This document shows, one piece after another, positions 52,728-61,632 of a stretch of DNA of 64,000 nucleotides. The translations under genes were made by a program, and so were the position numbers. Position 1 is the first letter of the stretch, and each line of letters opens with the position of its first letter. Location of the stretch: positions 7,597,105 to 7,661,104 of the forward strand of contig NZ_ABIZ01000001.1 of assembly GCF_000172155.1 (NCBI RefSeq). The letters are read 5' to 3'. The stretch is from Verrucomicrobium spinosum DSM 4136 = JCM 18804. Its GTDB lineage: Bacteria > Verrucomicrobiota > Verrucomicrobiia > Verrucomicrobiales > Verrucomicrobiaceae. Below the pieces are notes generated by a model. That model had not been told where the DNA came from. It did no database searches and saw only the letters and a list, made by a program, of their open reading frames with translations.

Positions 52728-54031
52728 ACAAGAAGCCAACTAGTTCGAAAGTGCTCAATGGGTCTTATTCACCAGCGAATACATGGAATGCAGCTCCACT
52801 TAAACGTTGGACGACATCCATCCAAACTGGGCCTTTTGGAAGCCAACTACACCACGAGGACTATCTGCGCGGTGGCCACCCCGTCATCAATCCATCGCAT
52901 TTGATCAACGGCTACATCAATCCGGATGATGAATGCGCCGTGTCCAAAGAGAAATTCGAAGAACTTATCCGACATGAACTGCTCGAAGGCGATATGGTGT
53001 TTGCAAGGCGAGGCGAACTCGGGCGCTGTGGATTGGTGACACATTCACAACACGGCTTTCTCTGCGGCACTGGCAGTATAAGAGTACGCCCTGATCGCGG
53101 GAGTTTGCAGCCAACATATTTGCGCTGGTTCATGCAGACCAAGGCCGTCGCGGAATGGCTTTCGCTTGAGTCGGTTGGAACCACCATGGATAACCTTGGT
53201 GCCGAAACTGTCGCAGAACTGCCAATTCAAGCCCCTTCACCACCACGTCAGCACTCCATCGCCACCTACCTAGACCGTGAGACGAAGCGGATAGATGAGT
53301 TGGTCAGCGTCAAAGAAAGACTTCTGGAGCTGGTCGCAGAGAAACGACGGGCCCTCATCACCCGAGCCGTCACTCGCGGACTTAACCCCAAGGCCGCACT
53401 GCGCGACTCCGGCATCCCGTGGCTTGGGGCCATCCCGGAACATTGGCAAGTGGAACGTTCCAAATGGCTCTTCACAGAGCGCGACGAACGATCCTCAACA
53501 GGCGAGGAGGAAATGCTCACGGTTTCCCATCTCACTGGGGTCACCCCAAGGGCAGAGAAGGATGTGAATATGTTTGAGGCAGAAACCACCGAAGGCTACA
53601 AACTCTGTCAACCCAATGACCTGGTCATCAACACGCTCTGGGCTTGGATGGGTGCCATGGGAACTGCACGAGCACCTGGCATGGTCAGCCCAGCCTACCA
53701 TGTCTACACTCCAGGCGATCGACTAGACTCTGACTATGTGGATGCTCTGGTCCGTATACCCATTTTTGCACAAGAGGCGATCCGATTCTCCAAAGGCGTA
53801 TGGTCCTCACGGCTTCGGCTGTATCCGGAAGGTCTCTATGAAATCTGGTTCCCGGTTCCCCCACTAGAAGAACAACGCGCCATCGTCACCCACATCGCCA
53901 GGGAAACTGCCAAACTCGATGCCCTGCGCGCCAGTGCGGAGCGAACCATCGCCCTGCTGAAGGAGCGCCGCGCCGCCCTCATCTCCGCCGCGGTGACGGG
54001 GAAGATTGCCATTCCTGACTCCATCGACTAA
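52724..54031 (+). CDS. hsdS: Type I restriction-modification specificity subunit HsdS
   Basis: The 435-residue protein has two target-recognition domains, each followed by a long helix. The first TRD spans about residues 20-180, ending in APSPPRQHSIATYLDRETKR. The second spans about 225-395 and ends with PPLEEQRAIVTHIARETAKL. The central helix is KERLLELVAEKRRALITRAV, and WLGAIPEHWQVERSKWLF opens the second TRD. A bipartite recognition sequence is expected; which bases are read cannot be told from the sequence. It is followed 12 bp later by the AAA ATPase gene. Confidence 0.93.
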   Translation: MNKKPTSSKVLNGSYSPANTWNAAPLKRWTTSIQTGPFGSQLHHEDYLRGGHPVINPSHLINGYINPDDECAVSKEKFEELIRHELLEGDMVFARRGELGRCGLVTHSQHGFLCGTGSIRVRPDRGSLQPTYLRWFMQTKAVAEWLSLESVGTTMDNLGAETVAELPIQAPSPPRQHSIATYLDRETKRIDELVSVKERLLELVAEKRRALITRAVTRGLNPKAALRDSGIPWLGAIPEHWQVERSKWLFTERDERSSTGEEEMLTVSHLTGVTPRAEKDVNMFEAETTEGYKLCQPNDLVINTLWAWMGAMGTARAPGMVSPAYHVYTPGDRLDSDYVDALVRIPIFAQEAIRFSKGVWSSRLRLYPEGLYEIWFPVPPLEEQRAIVTHIARETAKLDALRASAERTIALLKERRAALISAAVTGKIAIPDSID

Positions 54032-54043
54032 ACTCCCTTCGTT

Positions 54044-55351
54044 ATGAGAATCGTCTCTATTCAGATCGACAACTTTCGAGGCATCAAGCATCTCGGTTTG
54101 GAGTTCGATCCCCGGTTCACGCTCCTGGTAGGCGACAACGGATCTGGCAAGACCAGCATTCTCAGTGCGCTTTCCGTCGCCCTCGGCATCTGGCATGTCA
54201 GCAAAATCGTCAGCGGGGCCAAGCAGTGGCGGAACATCATGGACCATGAGGTGCATGAGGTGCTGGGACGAGATGAGAACGGACAGCGGCAATTTCAGCC
54301 AGCCGGACCCGTCCAGATCACCGCCACAGGCAGCATCGGTGACCGGTCTGCACACGCATGGACGCGAAGAAAACGGGCGAGGAAGTCGCGAACGGTGGAC
54401 CAGTGGGCGACACAAACCGTCACAGACATTCAAGCAGCTCTCGCCGCCAGAGAACAGAGGCAGGAGGCCCTGCCCCTGCTGGCCTACTATGGCGCTGGAA
54501 GAGCCTGGCTGCCGTCCAATGAACGGGAGCTGGCCGACCTCTCGGGTGACCTGAAGAGCAGGCCCGAGGACGGCTACTATGATTGCCTCAGCGAGAGGAT
54601 CCGTGTCAAGGATGTGATCAAGTGGTTCGTGCTTCAGGCGGCGAAGCGGGATGAGTCCGGCCAGTTCAAACCCGCCTTTGAAGCCGTAAGGCTGGCCTTG
54701 AAGCGAGGCATCCCTGGGATTGACGAAATTTACTGGGACCACCTCAAAGGAGAGGTGGTGGTCAGCATTCACGGGAAGCCACAGCCCTTCACCAACCTGA
54801 GCCACGGCCAGATGACGATGGCCGCCACCCTCGCAGACATGGCCATTCGCGCTGTTTCCCTGAACTCCCACCTTCTGGGAAATGGCGGCGGCAGCGCCCA
54901 CCCGGAACAACTCCTGGATCAGACTCCCGGGGTAGTGCTCATCGACGAAGTGGACGTGCATTTGCATCCGGAATGGCAGCGCAGTGTCATCAAAGACTTC
55001 ACTGGCACATTTCCAAAAGTCCAATTCATCTGTTCTTCCCACTCGCCCCAGGTTTTCGGAGAGTTGCCAAAGGATCAAATCCTGGTGCACTCCGCCACGA
55101 CGGGTGACTGGCACCATCCGTCACGCAGTTTTGGCGTGGATTCCAGCAGGATACTTGACGAGGAAATGGACGCATCTTCAGCGAATCCCGAACTCCTCCT
55201 GAAAAAAAGTGAGCTTGCTCAAATCATCGACAAAGAGGACTTCACTCAAGCGGAGAAGATGATTACTGAGCTCTCCCAAACAGTGGGAGAGAACGATCCA
55301 GACCTCACACGCGCCCGCACCCTAATCAGCTTCCTTCAAGACACCAAATGA
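54044..55351 (+). CDS. AAA ATPase nested in the type I operon (PtuA-like)
   Basis: The 435-residue protein is an SMC-like AAA ATPase. Walker A is LLVGDNGSGKTSILSALSVA at residues 28-47. There is an ABC-like signature region FTNLSHGQMTMAATLADM, Walker B GVVLIDEVDVHLHPEWQRSV, and FICSSHSPQVFGELPKDQIL after it. Such ATPases paired with an HNH protein form Septu (PtuA/PtuB) and related defence pairs. The next gene is an HNH protein overlapping by 4 bp. The pair sits between hsdS and hsdR, so it is expressed with the restriction system. Confidence 0.8.
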   Translation: MRIVSIQIDNFRGIKHLGLEFDPRFTLLVGDNGSGKTSILSALSVALGIWHVSKIVSGAKQWRNIMDHEVHEVLGRDENGQRQFQPAGPVQITATGSIGDRSAHAWTRRKRARKSRTVDQWATQTVTDIQAALAAREQRQEALPLLAYYGAGRAWLPSNERELADLSGDLKSRPEDGYYDCLSERIRVKDVIKWFVLQAAKRDESGQFKPAFEAVRLALKRGIPGIDEIYWDHLKGEVVVSIHGKPQPFTNLSHGQMTMAATLADMAIRAVSLNSHLLGNGGGSAHPEQLLDQTPGVVLIDEVDVHLHPEWQRSVIKDFTGTFPKVQFICSSHSPQVFGELPKDQILVHSATTGDWHHPSRSFGVDSSRILDEEMDASSANPELLLKKSELAQIIDKEDFTQAEKMITELSQTVGENDPDLTRARTLISFLQDTK

Positions 55352-56073
55352 GGGCAATCACGAAACTACCTGAGCCAGCTTCATTGACGCACTATCGGGC
55401 CAGTGCCAACGCCTCTTACGAGAGTGCATACGATGAATTTCCACACAAGGATGAACTGCGGGGCCAATTAGTGACGGAGCAACGGGGATTGTGCGCCTTC
55501 TGCGGAGGACGTATTGTTCGCGGCCCGAGCGCCATGAAGATCGCCCACTGGAACCCGCGAAAATTAAAGAGAATTGCCGCAGACGGGACTGTCACCTATC
55601 CCAATATTGGGGATCAGCTGTCCTATTGGAACATTCTGGGCTGTTGCAATGGGAACTATGAGATTAACGGGCATTACCCGCCAGAGAAGCAGCATTGCGA
55701 CACCCATCAGGGCAATAAGTCTCTATCGAGAAACCCATCCAACCCAGATCACCGAATAGAGGAGATCATATCATACCTTGCTGACGGATCGATTGTCTCC
55801 TCAGACTCGCAATTCAACCAAGAACTGGGTGCCAAAAATGCCAACGGTACGTTTGACGAGGGTGTATTGAACTTGAACCTTTCCTTCCTGCGGACAAATC
55901 GAAAACAAGCGCTCAATGGATTTAAGGATGGGTTAGCTAAAAGAGGGCGCCTGACAAAAGCGCAAATTACCCGGTTGCTAACCAAGTACCGGGGCGACGC
56001 GCCCGGCGAACTCGATCCATATTCTCCGGTCATTGCGTACTGGCTCAAGAAGCGGTTGGAGAGAGAGGCCTGA
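55348..56073 (+). CDS. HNH endonuclease-like protein (PtuB/TIGR02646 type)
   Basis: The 241-residue protein has a CxxC zinc pair in EQRGLCAFCGGRIVRGPSAM. IAHWNPRKL follows with the His of the HNH core, then WNILGCCNGNYEINGHYPPE and HCDTHQGNKSLSRNPSNPDH. This matches the family described as a putative HNH endonuclease of retron and Septu-type systems. The ATG overlaps the ATPase stop (ATGA), so the two are co-translated. Its stop precedes hsdR by 4 bp. The likely role is nuclease effector controlled by the ATPase. Confidence 0.8.
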   Translation: MRAITKLPEPASLTHYRASANASYESAYDEFPHKDELRGQLVTEQRGLCAFCGGRIVRGPSAMKIAHWNPRKLKRIAADGTVTYPNIGDQLSYWNILGCCNGNYEINGHYPPEKQHCDTHQGNKSLSRNPSNPDHRIEEIISYLADGSIVSSDSQFNQELGAKNANGTFDEGVLNLNLSFLRTNRKQALNGFKDGLAKRGRLTKAQITRLLTKYRGDAPGELDPYSPVIAYWLKKRLEREA

Positions 56074-56077
56074 AAAC

Positions 56078-59000
56078 ATGAAGCCCAAATCCACCTCCGA
56101 GCTCGCCTTCGAGTCCGTGATCGAGGCCCACCTGCTACGCCACGGCTACCAGTCGCTAGGTGGAGCCAGCTTTGACCGTGATCTGGCGTTGTTTCCTGAA
56201 GAAGTGCTCGCCTTCATCCGGGAGACACAGCCCAAGGTCTGGGAGAAGCTGGAGCAACTGCACGGGAAGAAGACCGGGGAGCAGATCATCCGGGATCTGG
56301 CAAAGTGGATGGACTCCCACGGCTGCCTGGCGACGCTGCGGCATGGCTTCAAATGCTACGGGCGCACCTTGCGCGTGGCTTATTTCAAAGCAGCACACGG
56401 GCTCAATCCGGAACTGGAACAACAGTATGCGCAAAACCGCCTGTGCATCACCCGCCAGCTTCACTACAGCGCCCGAAGCGAAAACTCCCTGGATGTGGTG
56501 CTGAGCCTCAACGGGATTCCATTGGTGACGATGGAACTCAAGAACGCCCTGACGGGCCAGACGGTGGAAGAGGCGAAACGCCAGTACTGCAAGGACCGGG
56601 ACCCGCGCGAGCCCATCTTTGAATTCAAGCGGCGGACGCTGGTCCACTTCGCCGCGGACACGGACACCGTCTTCATGACGACGCGTCTGGCCAAGGAGGC
56701 GACGCACTTTCTCCCCTTCAACCAAGGCTGCGAGGGTGGCCAGGGCAACCCGCCTGATCCGGACGGACGAAACTACCGCACCGCTTACCTTTGGGAAGAG
56801 GTGCTGGAGCGGGAAAGTCTGTTGGAGTTGCTGGCGGTCTTCCTCCACCTGCAAATCGAAGACAAGCGTACGGAAGATGGGCGAATGGTGCAGAAGGAGA
56901 CGATGATCTTTCCCCGCTATCACCAGCGGCAGTGCGTGAAATCGCTGGTGAACGCCGCACGAGCCGAGGGCCCGGGGCACAACTACCTCATCGAGAACTC
57001 GGCTGGCAGCGGCAAAAGCAACACCATAGGGTGGCTGGCCCATCGTCTGGCCTCTCTGCACAACTCGAGCGACGAACGCGTGTTTCAATCCGTCATCGTC
57101 ATCACGGACCGGCTGGTGCTCGATCAGCAGCTTCAGGACACGATTTATCAGTTCGAGCATCGCCAGGGCGTGGTGCAGAAGATCGACGAAAGCTCCCGCC
57201 AGCTTGCCGAGGCACTGGAAAATGAGGTGCCCATCATCATCACGACGATGCAGAAGTTTCCTTTCGTTTCCCGACAGCTGCTCAAGCTGGCGGAGAAACG
57301 GGGGGAATCGGGCAACGGAGTGCTGACCACGCGCAACTGCGCTGTGATCATTGACGAAGCTCACAGCTCGCAATCCGGCGAGACCGCCACAGAGGTGAAA
57401 GAGGTGCTGGGAGGTGACGAACTGCGCAGGCAGGCCGTCGAACGCGCCGCTGAGGAAGGACTGACCAACCTGGAAGAACTCTGCCGCAGCATGGCAAAAC
57501 GCGGGCGGCAGAAGAGCCTGAGCTTCTTCGCCTTCACCGCAACACCCAAGTTCAAAACGCTGGCCGTCTTTGGGCGGGAAGGGCAACCCTTTCACCGCTA
57601 CACCATGCGGCAGGCCATTGAGGAGCAGTTCATCATGGACGTGCTCAAGAGCTACACGACGTACAAAGCCTACTTCAAGCTCGTGCGTGCGTCTGAGGCC
57701 GACCCGAACGTGGAACGCAAGAAGGCTGCAAAGGCACTGGCACGGTTCCTCCGGCTGCATCCGGTGAATGTCAGCCAGAAGACCGAGATCATGGTGGAGC
57801 ACTTTCAGGCCGTGACACGCCACAAGATCGGCGGGAAGGCCAAGGCCATGGTGGTGACCGGCTCCCGGCTGGAGGCGGTGCGGTACAAGGAAAGTTTTGA
57901 CCGTTACATCAAGGCCAAAGGCTACGCCATCAAATCACTCGTAGCCTTCTCCGGCGTGGTGGAGGACGACAAATTCCCCGGCAAAACCTACACCGAGGAA
58001 GGGATGAACGAGGGCGTAAAGGAAAAGGAACTGCCGGAGAAGTTCGCCGGCCACGACTATCAGGTGCTCCTGGTGGCAGAGAAGTACCAGACTGGGTTCG
58101 ACCAGCCGCTGCTCCACACCATGTTCGTGGACAAACGACTCTCTGGCATTCAGGCGGTGCAGACCCTCTCACGTCTCAACCGAATTCATCCCCAGAAGGA
58201 AGACACCTTCGTTCTGGACTTCGTCAATGATCGCCAGGAGATCTTCGAAGCCTTCAAGCAATTCTATGATGGGGCAGAGATGGGCGAGCCGGTGGAACCG
58301 TCCCGCCTCTATGAACTCAAAGCGGAACTGGATGCTTCCGGCATCTATCTGGCTGCCGAGGTGGAGCGCTTTTGCGCAGTGTTCTTCCTGCCAAAAGCAC
58401 GCCAGAGCGCAAATGATCATCAAGCCATGAACGCCGCTCTCGACCCGGCGGTGCAGCGCTTCACCACCCTCCGCAAAGCCGATGAGGACGAGGCGGAAAA
58501 CTGGCGCAGCAAGCTGGCTGCCCTCCGGAATCTGTATTCCTTCCTCAGCCAGATCATCCCTTATCAAGATTCCGATCTGGAAAAGCTCTACACTTACCTG
58601 CGGCATCTCTCCCCCAAACTGCCCAAGCGGGGTACAGGCCCGGCATACGTGTTCGATGACGACGTCCGCCTCGAATACTACCGGCTGCAGAAGATCAGTG
58701 AAGGGTCCATTTCTCTGGCCACTGGCAGGGCCAAACCGCTCGACGGCCCTGGCGAGGTCGGCACGGGGGTAGTGCGGGAAGAGCCGGTGAAACTCTCCAA
58801 GCTGATCGACCTGCTCAATGATCGCTTCGGCACTGATTTCACCGAGGCGGACCAGCTCTTCTTCGACCAGATCATGGAATCCGCCATGACCGATGAAACG
58901 CTGCATCAAGCGGCAAAGGTCAACTCTGAGGACAAGTTCAAGATCGTCTTCAACACCGCCTTGGAAAACCTCTTTGTCGAACGTCTCGACCAGAACGAGG

Positions 59001-59155
59001 AAATAGTTGCACGAGTGATGAACGAGCAGTCGTTCCGCAAGCAAATCGCTCAATGGATGGCGGAAGAAGTCTATCGGAAGATTCGACCCCAAAAATCAGT
59101 GAGGTACGAGAATCCTGCTCCGAGAAAGAAAACCAAGACAGCTCTCAAAAGCTGA
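56078..59155 (+). CDS. hsdR: Type I restriction enzyme endonuclease subunit HsdR
   Basis: The 1025-residue protein has the N-terminal nuclease domain with PD-(D/E)xK elements (SLDVVLSLNGIPLVTMELKN). It then has two RecA-like motor domains: Walker A YLIENSAGSGKSNTIGWLAH, the DEAH box VIIDEAHSSQSGETATE, motif III FAFTATPKFKTLAVFG, and motif VI-like QTLSRLNRIHPQKEDTFVLD. The C-terminal helical region binds the methylase core. The ATG at 56078 is used because it follows the HNH stop closely; the frame is open 15 codons upstream. It translocates DNA and cleaves unmodified targets. Length is normal for the family. Confidence 0.95.
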   Translation: MKPKSTSELAFESVIEAHLLRHGYQSLGGASFDRDLALFPEEVLAFIRETQPKVWEKLEQLHGKKTGEQIIRDLAKWMDSHGCLATLRHGFKCYGRTLRVAYFKAAHGLNPELEQQYAQNRLCITRQLHYSARSENSLDVVLSLNGIPLVTMELKNALTGQTVEEAKRQYCKDRDPREPIFEFKRRTLVHFAADTDTVFMTTRLAKEATHFLPFNQGCEGGQGNPPDPDGRNYRTAYLWEEVLERESLLELLAVFLHLQIEDKRTEDGRMVQKETMIFPRYHQRQCVKSLVNAARAEGPGHNYLIENSAGSGKSNTIGWLAHRLASLHNSSDERVFQSVIVITDRLVLDQQLQDTIYQFEHRQGVVQKIDESSRQLAEALENEVPIIITTMQKFPFVSRQLLKLAEKRGESGNGVLTTRNCAVIIDEAHSSQSGETATEVKEVLGGDELRRQAVERAAEEGLTNLEELCRSMAKRGRQKSLSFFAFTATPKFKTLAVFGREGQPFHRYTMRQAIEEQFIMDVLKSYTTYKAYFKLVRASEADPNVERKKAAKALARFLRLHPVNVSQKTEIMVEHFQAVTRHKIGGKAKAMVVTGSRLEAVRYKESFDRYIKAKGYAIKSLVAFSGVVEDDKFPGKTYTEEGMNEGVKEKELPEKFAGHDYQVLLVAEKYQTGFDQPLLHTMFVDKRLSGIQAVQTLSRLNRIHPQKEDTFVLDFVNDRQEIFEAFKQFYDGAEMGEPVEPSRLYELKAELDASGIYLAAEVERFCAVFFLPKARQSANDHQAMNAALDPAVQRFTTLRKADEDEAENWRSKLAALRNLYSFLSQIIPYQDSDLEKLYTYLRHLSPKLPKRGTGPAYVFDDDVRLEYYRLQKISEGSISLATGRAKPLDGPGEVGTGVVREEPVKLSKLIDLLNDRFGTDFTEADQLFFDQIMESAMTDETLHQAAKVNSEDKFKIVFNTALENLFVERLDQNEEIVARVMNEQSFRKQIAQWMAEEVYRKIRPQKSVRYENPAPRKKTKTALKS

Positions 59156-59160
59156 ACAAT

Positions 59161-59235
59161 TGGAGGCGAGGGCGGGAATTGAACCCGCGCATACCGGTTT
59201 TGCAGACCAGTGCATTACCACTTTGCTACCTCGCC
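59161..59235 (-). tRNA. tRNA-Cys (GCA)
   Basis: The minus strand folds as a tRNA: acceptor GGCGAGG/CCTCGCC, an anticodon loop with CTGCAAA (anticodon GCA, Cys), T-arm GCGGGTTCAATTCCCGC and an encoded CCA. Its 3' end is 6 bp from the hsdR stop, so the accessory island abuts the 3' side of the tRNA, a classic integration site. Confidence 0.95.
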
Positions 59236-59353
59236 ATGCGCGACTCCCAAGGGGAGAGCGGCCGGGAAAGTAGCGTAGGGGGCGGGAAAGGAAAGGGAAA
59301 AGTTGTCAAAAGACACCAGACGGCGGCCCATCCCCCCCCCAGCCTGGCGGGCT

Positions 59354-59956
59354 CTAGCGGATCACCTTCACCGGCATGCCCACGTAGGCGTTCTCATAGA
59401 ACTTGGGCACCACGTTGCGGTCCATGCGGATGCAACCGTGAGAGGCGGGATAGCCGGGGAGGTACCCCTGGTGCATGCCCACCCCGTCCCACGTCAGACG
59501 CATGAAAAAATTCATGGGCGCGGGCACATACTTGCAGCCAGGGGGTACGGGAGAGCGGGGCGTGGCGTCATTGTTCACGGCGTTGCCAGCGGAGTCCTCC
59601 ACATGGCCGTAGGAGGAGGACACGTGGTCGATGTCTTTCTCCAGAATCTTGTAGTCCCCAGACGGGGTCGCCCGCATTTCCGTACCTGAGGAGATGGCGG
59701 CCACCCCGATCACATGACCCGCCCGGTAGAACTCGGCCACCTGGCGGCGCAGATCCACCACGATGTAGCTCTCCCCCTGGGAGCCATCGTCATCCCAGTA
59801 CGACACGGGCTCTGCCACGCCGAGCTGCTGAGGCGCGGTCGGCACGGGGCCGCCCAGGCCAGCCAGATAGTTGGCCCCCAGGTTTTCCGCAGGGGGTGTG
59901 GTGCAGGAGGCGAGCAGGAAAAGGCCGGCAAGTGCAGAGAGGACGGTGGATTTCAT
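59354..59956 (-). CDS. L,D-transpeptidase family lipoprotein
   Basis: The 200-residue protein starts with a lipobox (SALAGLFLLASC). The YkuD-type catalytic domain contains SYIVVDLRRQVAEFYRAG, TEMRATPSGDYKILEKD and the active-site motif PASHGCIRM, with the catalytic Cys and the preceding His (HQGYLPGYPASHGC). It would cross-link peptidoglycan or attach proteins to it at the periplasmic face. The ATG at 59956 is used because it precedes the leader directly. It stands alone between the tRNA and the glycosyltransferase gene, which is on the same strand. Confidence 0.9.
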   Translation of the reverse strand: MKSTVLSALAGLFLLASCTTPPAENLGANYLAGLGGPVPTAPQQLGVAEPVSYWDDDGSQGESYIVVDLRRQVAEFYRAGHVIGVAAISSGTEMRATPSGDYKILEKDIDHVSSSYGHVEDSAGNAVNNDATPRSPVPPGCKYVPAPMNFFMRLTWDGVGMHQGYLPGYPASHGCIRMDRNVVPKFYENAYVGMPVKVIR

Positions 59957-60158
59957 GCGGGTCATCAAAATTTTGGGGGCCTCTGTGTGGCCCCAAATGC
60001 GCCCCGATTCAAATGAAATGACCTAACGGGCTCTCGACCATGAGAAAGGCGGCCCCTCCACCTCGGCCAGCAAGGGTGCTGCGGTGGGATGAATGCTCTC
60101 CAGAAAGGCCTGGCTCAGAGGCATGAAGTTTTCGCCAAGTGCCATAGCCCCGCCCGCC

Positions 60159-61514
60159 CTACCAGCGAATGCCCACCCTCATGAGCAGCGTGGAGATCAG
60201 GGCTTTGAACTGCGCCCGGTTCACCCGGCGCGCCAGTCCACCGCGGTTGAACTCACGCCCCAGCTCACGTTCGCGGAGGAGCTGCATTTCCTTGTACCCG
60301 TCCGTGTTGATGGTGACGGCGTTTTTCTGCTCGCTGTGCATGCGGAAGGCACCGGTGAAGTACGGCAGCCGCACCATCCGGGCACCGGCCTTTTGCAGCC
60401 GCAGGAGGAGGTCCCAGTCCAGCGCAAACTGGAAGCTCGGATCCATGCCGCCGATCTTCTCATAGATGCTGCGCCGCCAGAAGCAGGTCTCCTGGGGAAT
60501 GAAGTCTGCCCACAGGAGGAGCTCTGCATCGTGCACCGGCAGCACCCAGCGGGCGACCTCATAGCTGCGCTCATTGATGACGAGGCGGTGCCCATAGACC
60601 ACATCCACCTCAGGATGCCGGGCAAAATAGTCTGCCACATAGGCCAGGGTGCCGGGCAGGATGAGGTCGTCGGAATTCAGCCAGGCCATGATGTCCCCCG
60701 TGGCCTTCAGCAGGCCCTGACGCACCGCGTCTGCCTGCCCGCCATCCCGCGCGCTCTGCCAGTGGGCCAGGCGGGACTCGTACTTCATGATGACCTCCAC
60801 CGAGGCATCCGTGGAGCCGCCATCCATGATGATGTACTCCAGGTGCGGATAGTTCTGCTCCAGCAGGCTCCGCATCGTCTCATCCAGGTACACCGCCTGA
60901 TTGTACGACGGGGTGACGATGCTGATCTTGGGCAGTTGCTCGACGGGGAGCTTGGGCTTCGGGATGGTGTCGAACTGCATGGGCCGGGCCTCGAACTGCT
61001 TCAGCACGCCCAGGCGCATCCAATGCGTCCAGATGAGGCTCTCCAATGAGGGCACCCACGCCAATGCCCGCCGGATGAGCGAGTCGGAAATGCCGCCTGG
61101 CAGCGGGGCCGTGGCATCATACGAGGGCATGAGGTGCGGCGAGGTGTAGAAGTTCACCAGCACGTTCTCCGTGCTGCGCAGCCGCTGCGCCAGCTCACGA
61201 ATCGCATGGCGACGCCTGCGGAGGAGCTTGCGAAAGACGTTGTTCCGCCGGTGCACCTTCTGGGCCTCTTTCTTCTTCAGCGCCCACTTCTCCCGCATCT
61301 GTGACCACAGTTGCTCCCGCTTTTGATCCGTTTCCTCCAGCCGGGTAATGAGCTGGTTCCTCTCTTCCAGCAGGCCCAGCAACCTTGCGACCTCTTTCTC
61401 CAGGTCCTCCTTGCTCGATTCCCCGTCCACGGTTGCCCCTGCGGAGGCACCACCAGCGCGGCGGGCCACGAGGTCCATGTAACGTTTGAGCAAGACTTCT
61501 TTAAATTTCGGCAT
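60159..61514 (-). CDS. Family 2 glycosyltransferase with N-terminal coiled coil
   Basis: The protein of about 451 residues has a long charged helical N-terminus (residues 35-110, LEKEVARLLGLLEERNQLIT, KEAQKVHRRNNVFRKLLRRR), probably a coiled coil. The GT-A catalytic domain follows from about 195: KISIVTPSYNQAVYLDETMR, YIIMDGGSTDASVEVIMKYE, the DxD-type MAWLNSDDLILPGTLAYV, and the acceptor region FQFALDWDLLLRLQKAGARM. The acceptor and sugar are unknown, though such enzymes build surface polysaccharide. A TTG five codons upstream of the ATG at 61514 is less likely. Confidence 0.88.
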   Translation of the reverse strand: MPKFKEVLLKRYMDLVARRAGGASAGATVDGESSKEDLEKEVARLLGLLEERNQLITRLEETDQKREQLWSQMREKWALKKKEAQKVHRRNNVFRKLLRRRRHAIRELAQRLRSTENVLVNFYTSPHLMPSYDATAPLPGGISDSLIRRALAWVPSLESLIWTHWMRLGVLKQFEARPMQFDTIPKPKLPVEQLPKISIVTPSYNQAVYLDETMRSLLEQNYPHLEYIIMDGGSTDASVEVIMKYESRLAHWQSARDGGQADAVRQGLLKATGDIMAWLNSDDLILPGTLAYVADYFARHPEVDVVYGHRLVINERSYEVARWVLPVHDAELLLWADFIPQETCFWRRSIYEKIGGMDPSFQFALDWDLLLRLQKAGARMVRLPYFTGAFRMHSEQKNAVTINTDGYKEMQLLRERELGREFNRGGLARRVNRAQFKALISTLLMRVGIRW

Positions 61515-61632
61515 GCAGTAGAGGGGCAAGGGGGCGCCAGCGACAGTTAGTCAGCTTTGACCTTCCCTCAATGACCAATACTTGGGGAAAAAACAATTCC
61601 CCACCCCGGGATGGGTCGCGGAAGCGGCACCA

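Noticed and set aside
60023-60145. 40-codon minus-strand frame after the glycosyltransferase
   Set aside because: No motif, no ribosome binding site; could be chance.
61573-61600. Terminator for the creBC pair (GGGGAA...TTCCCC)
   Set aside because: The T-run lies in the loop, not after the stem, so the usual geometry is missing.
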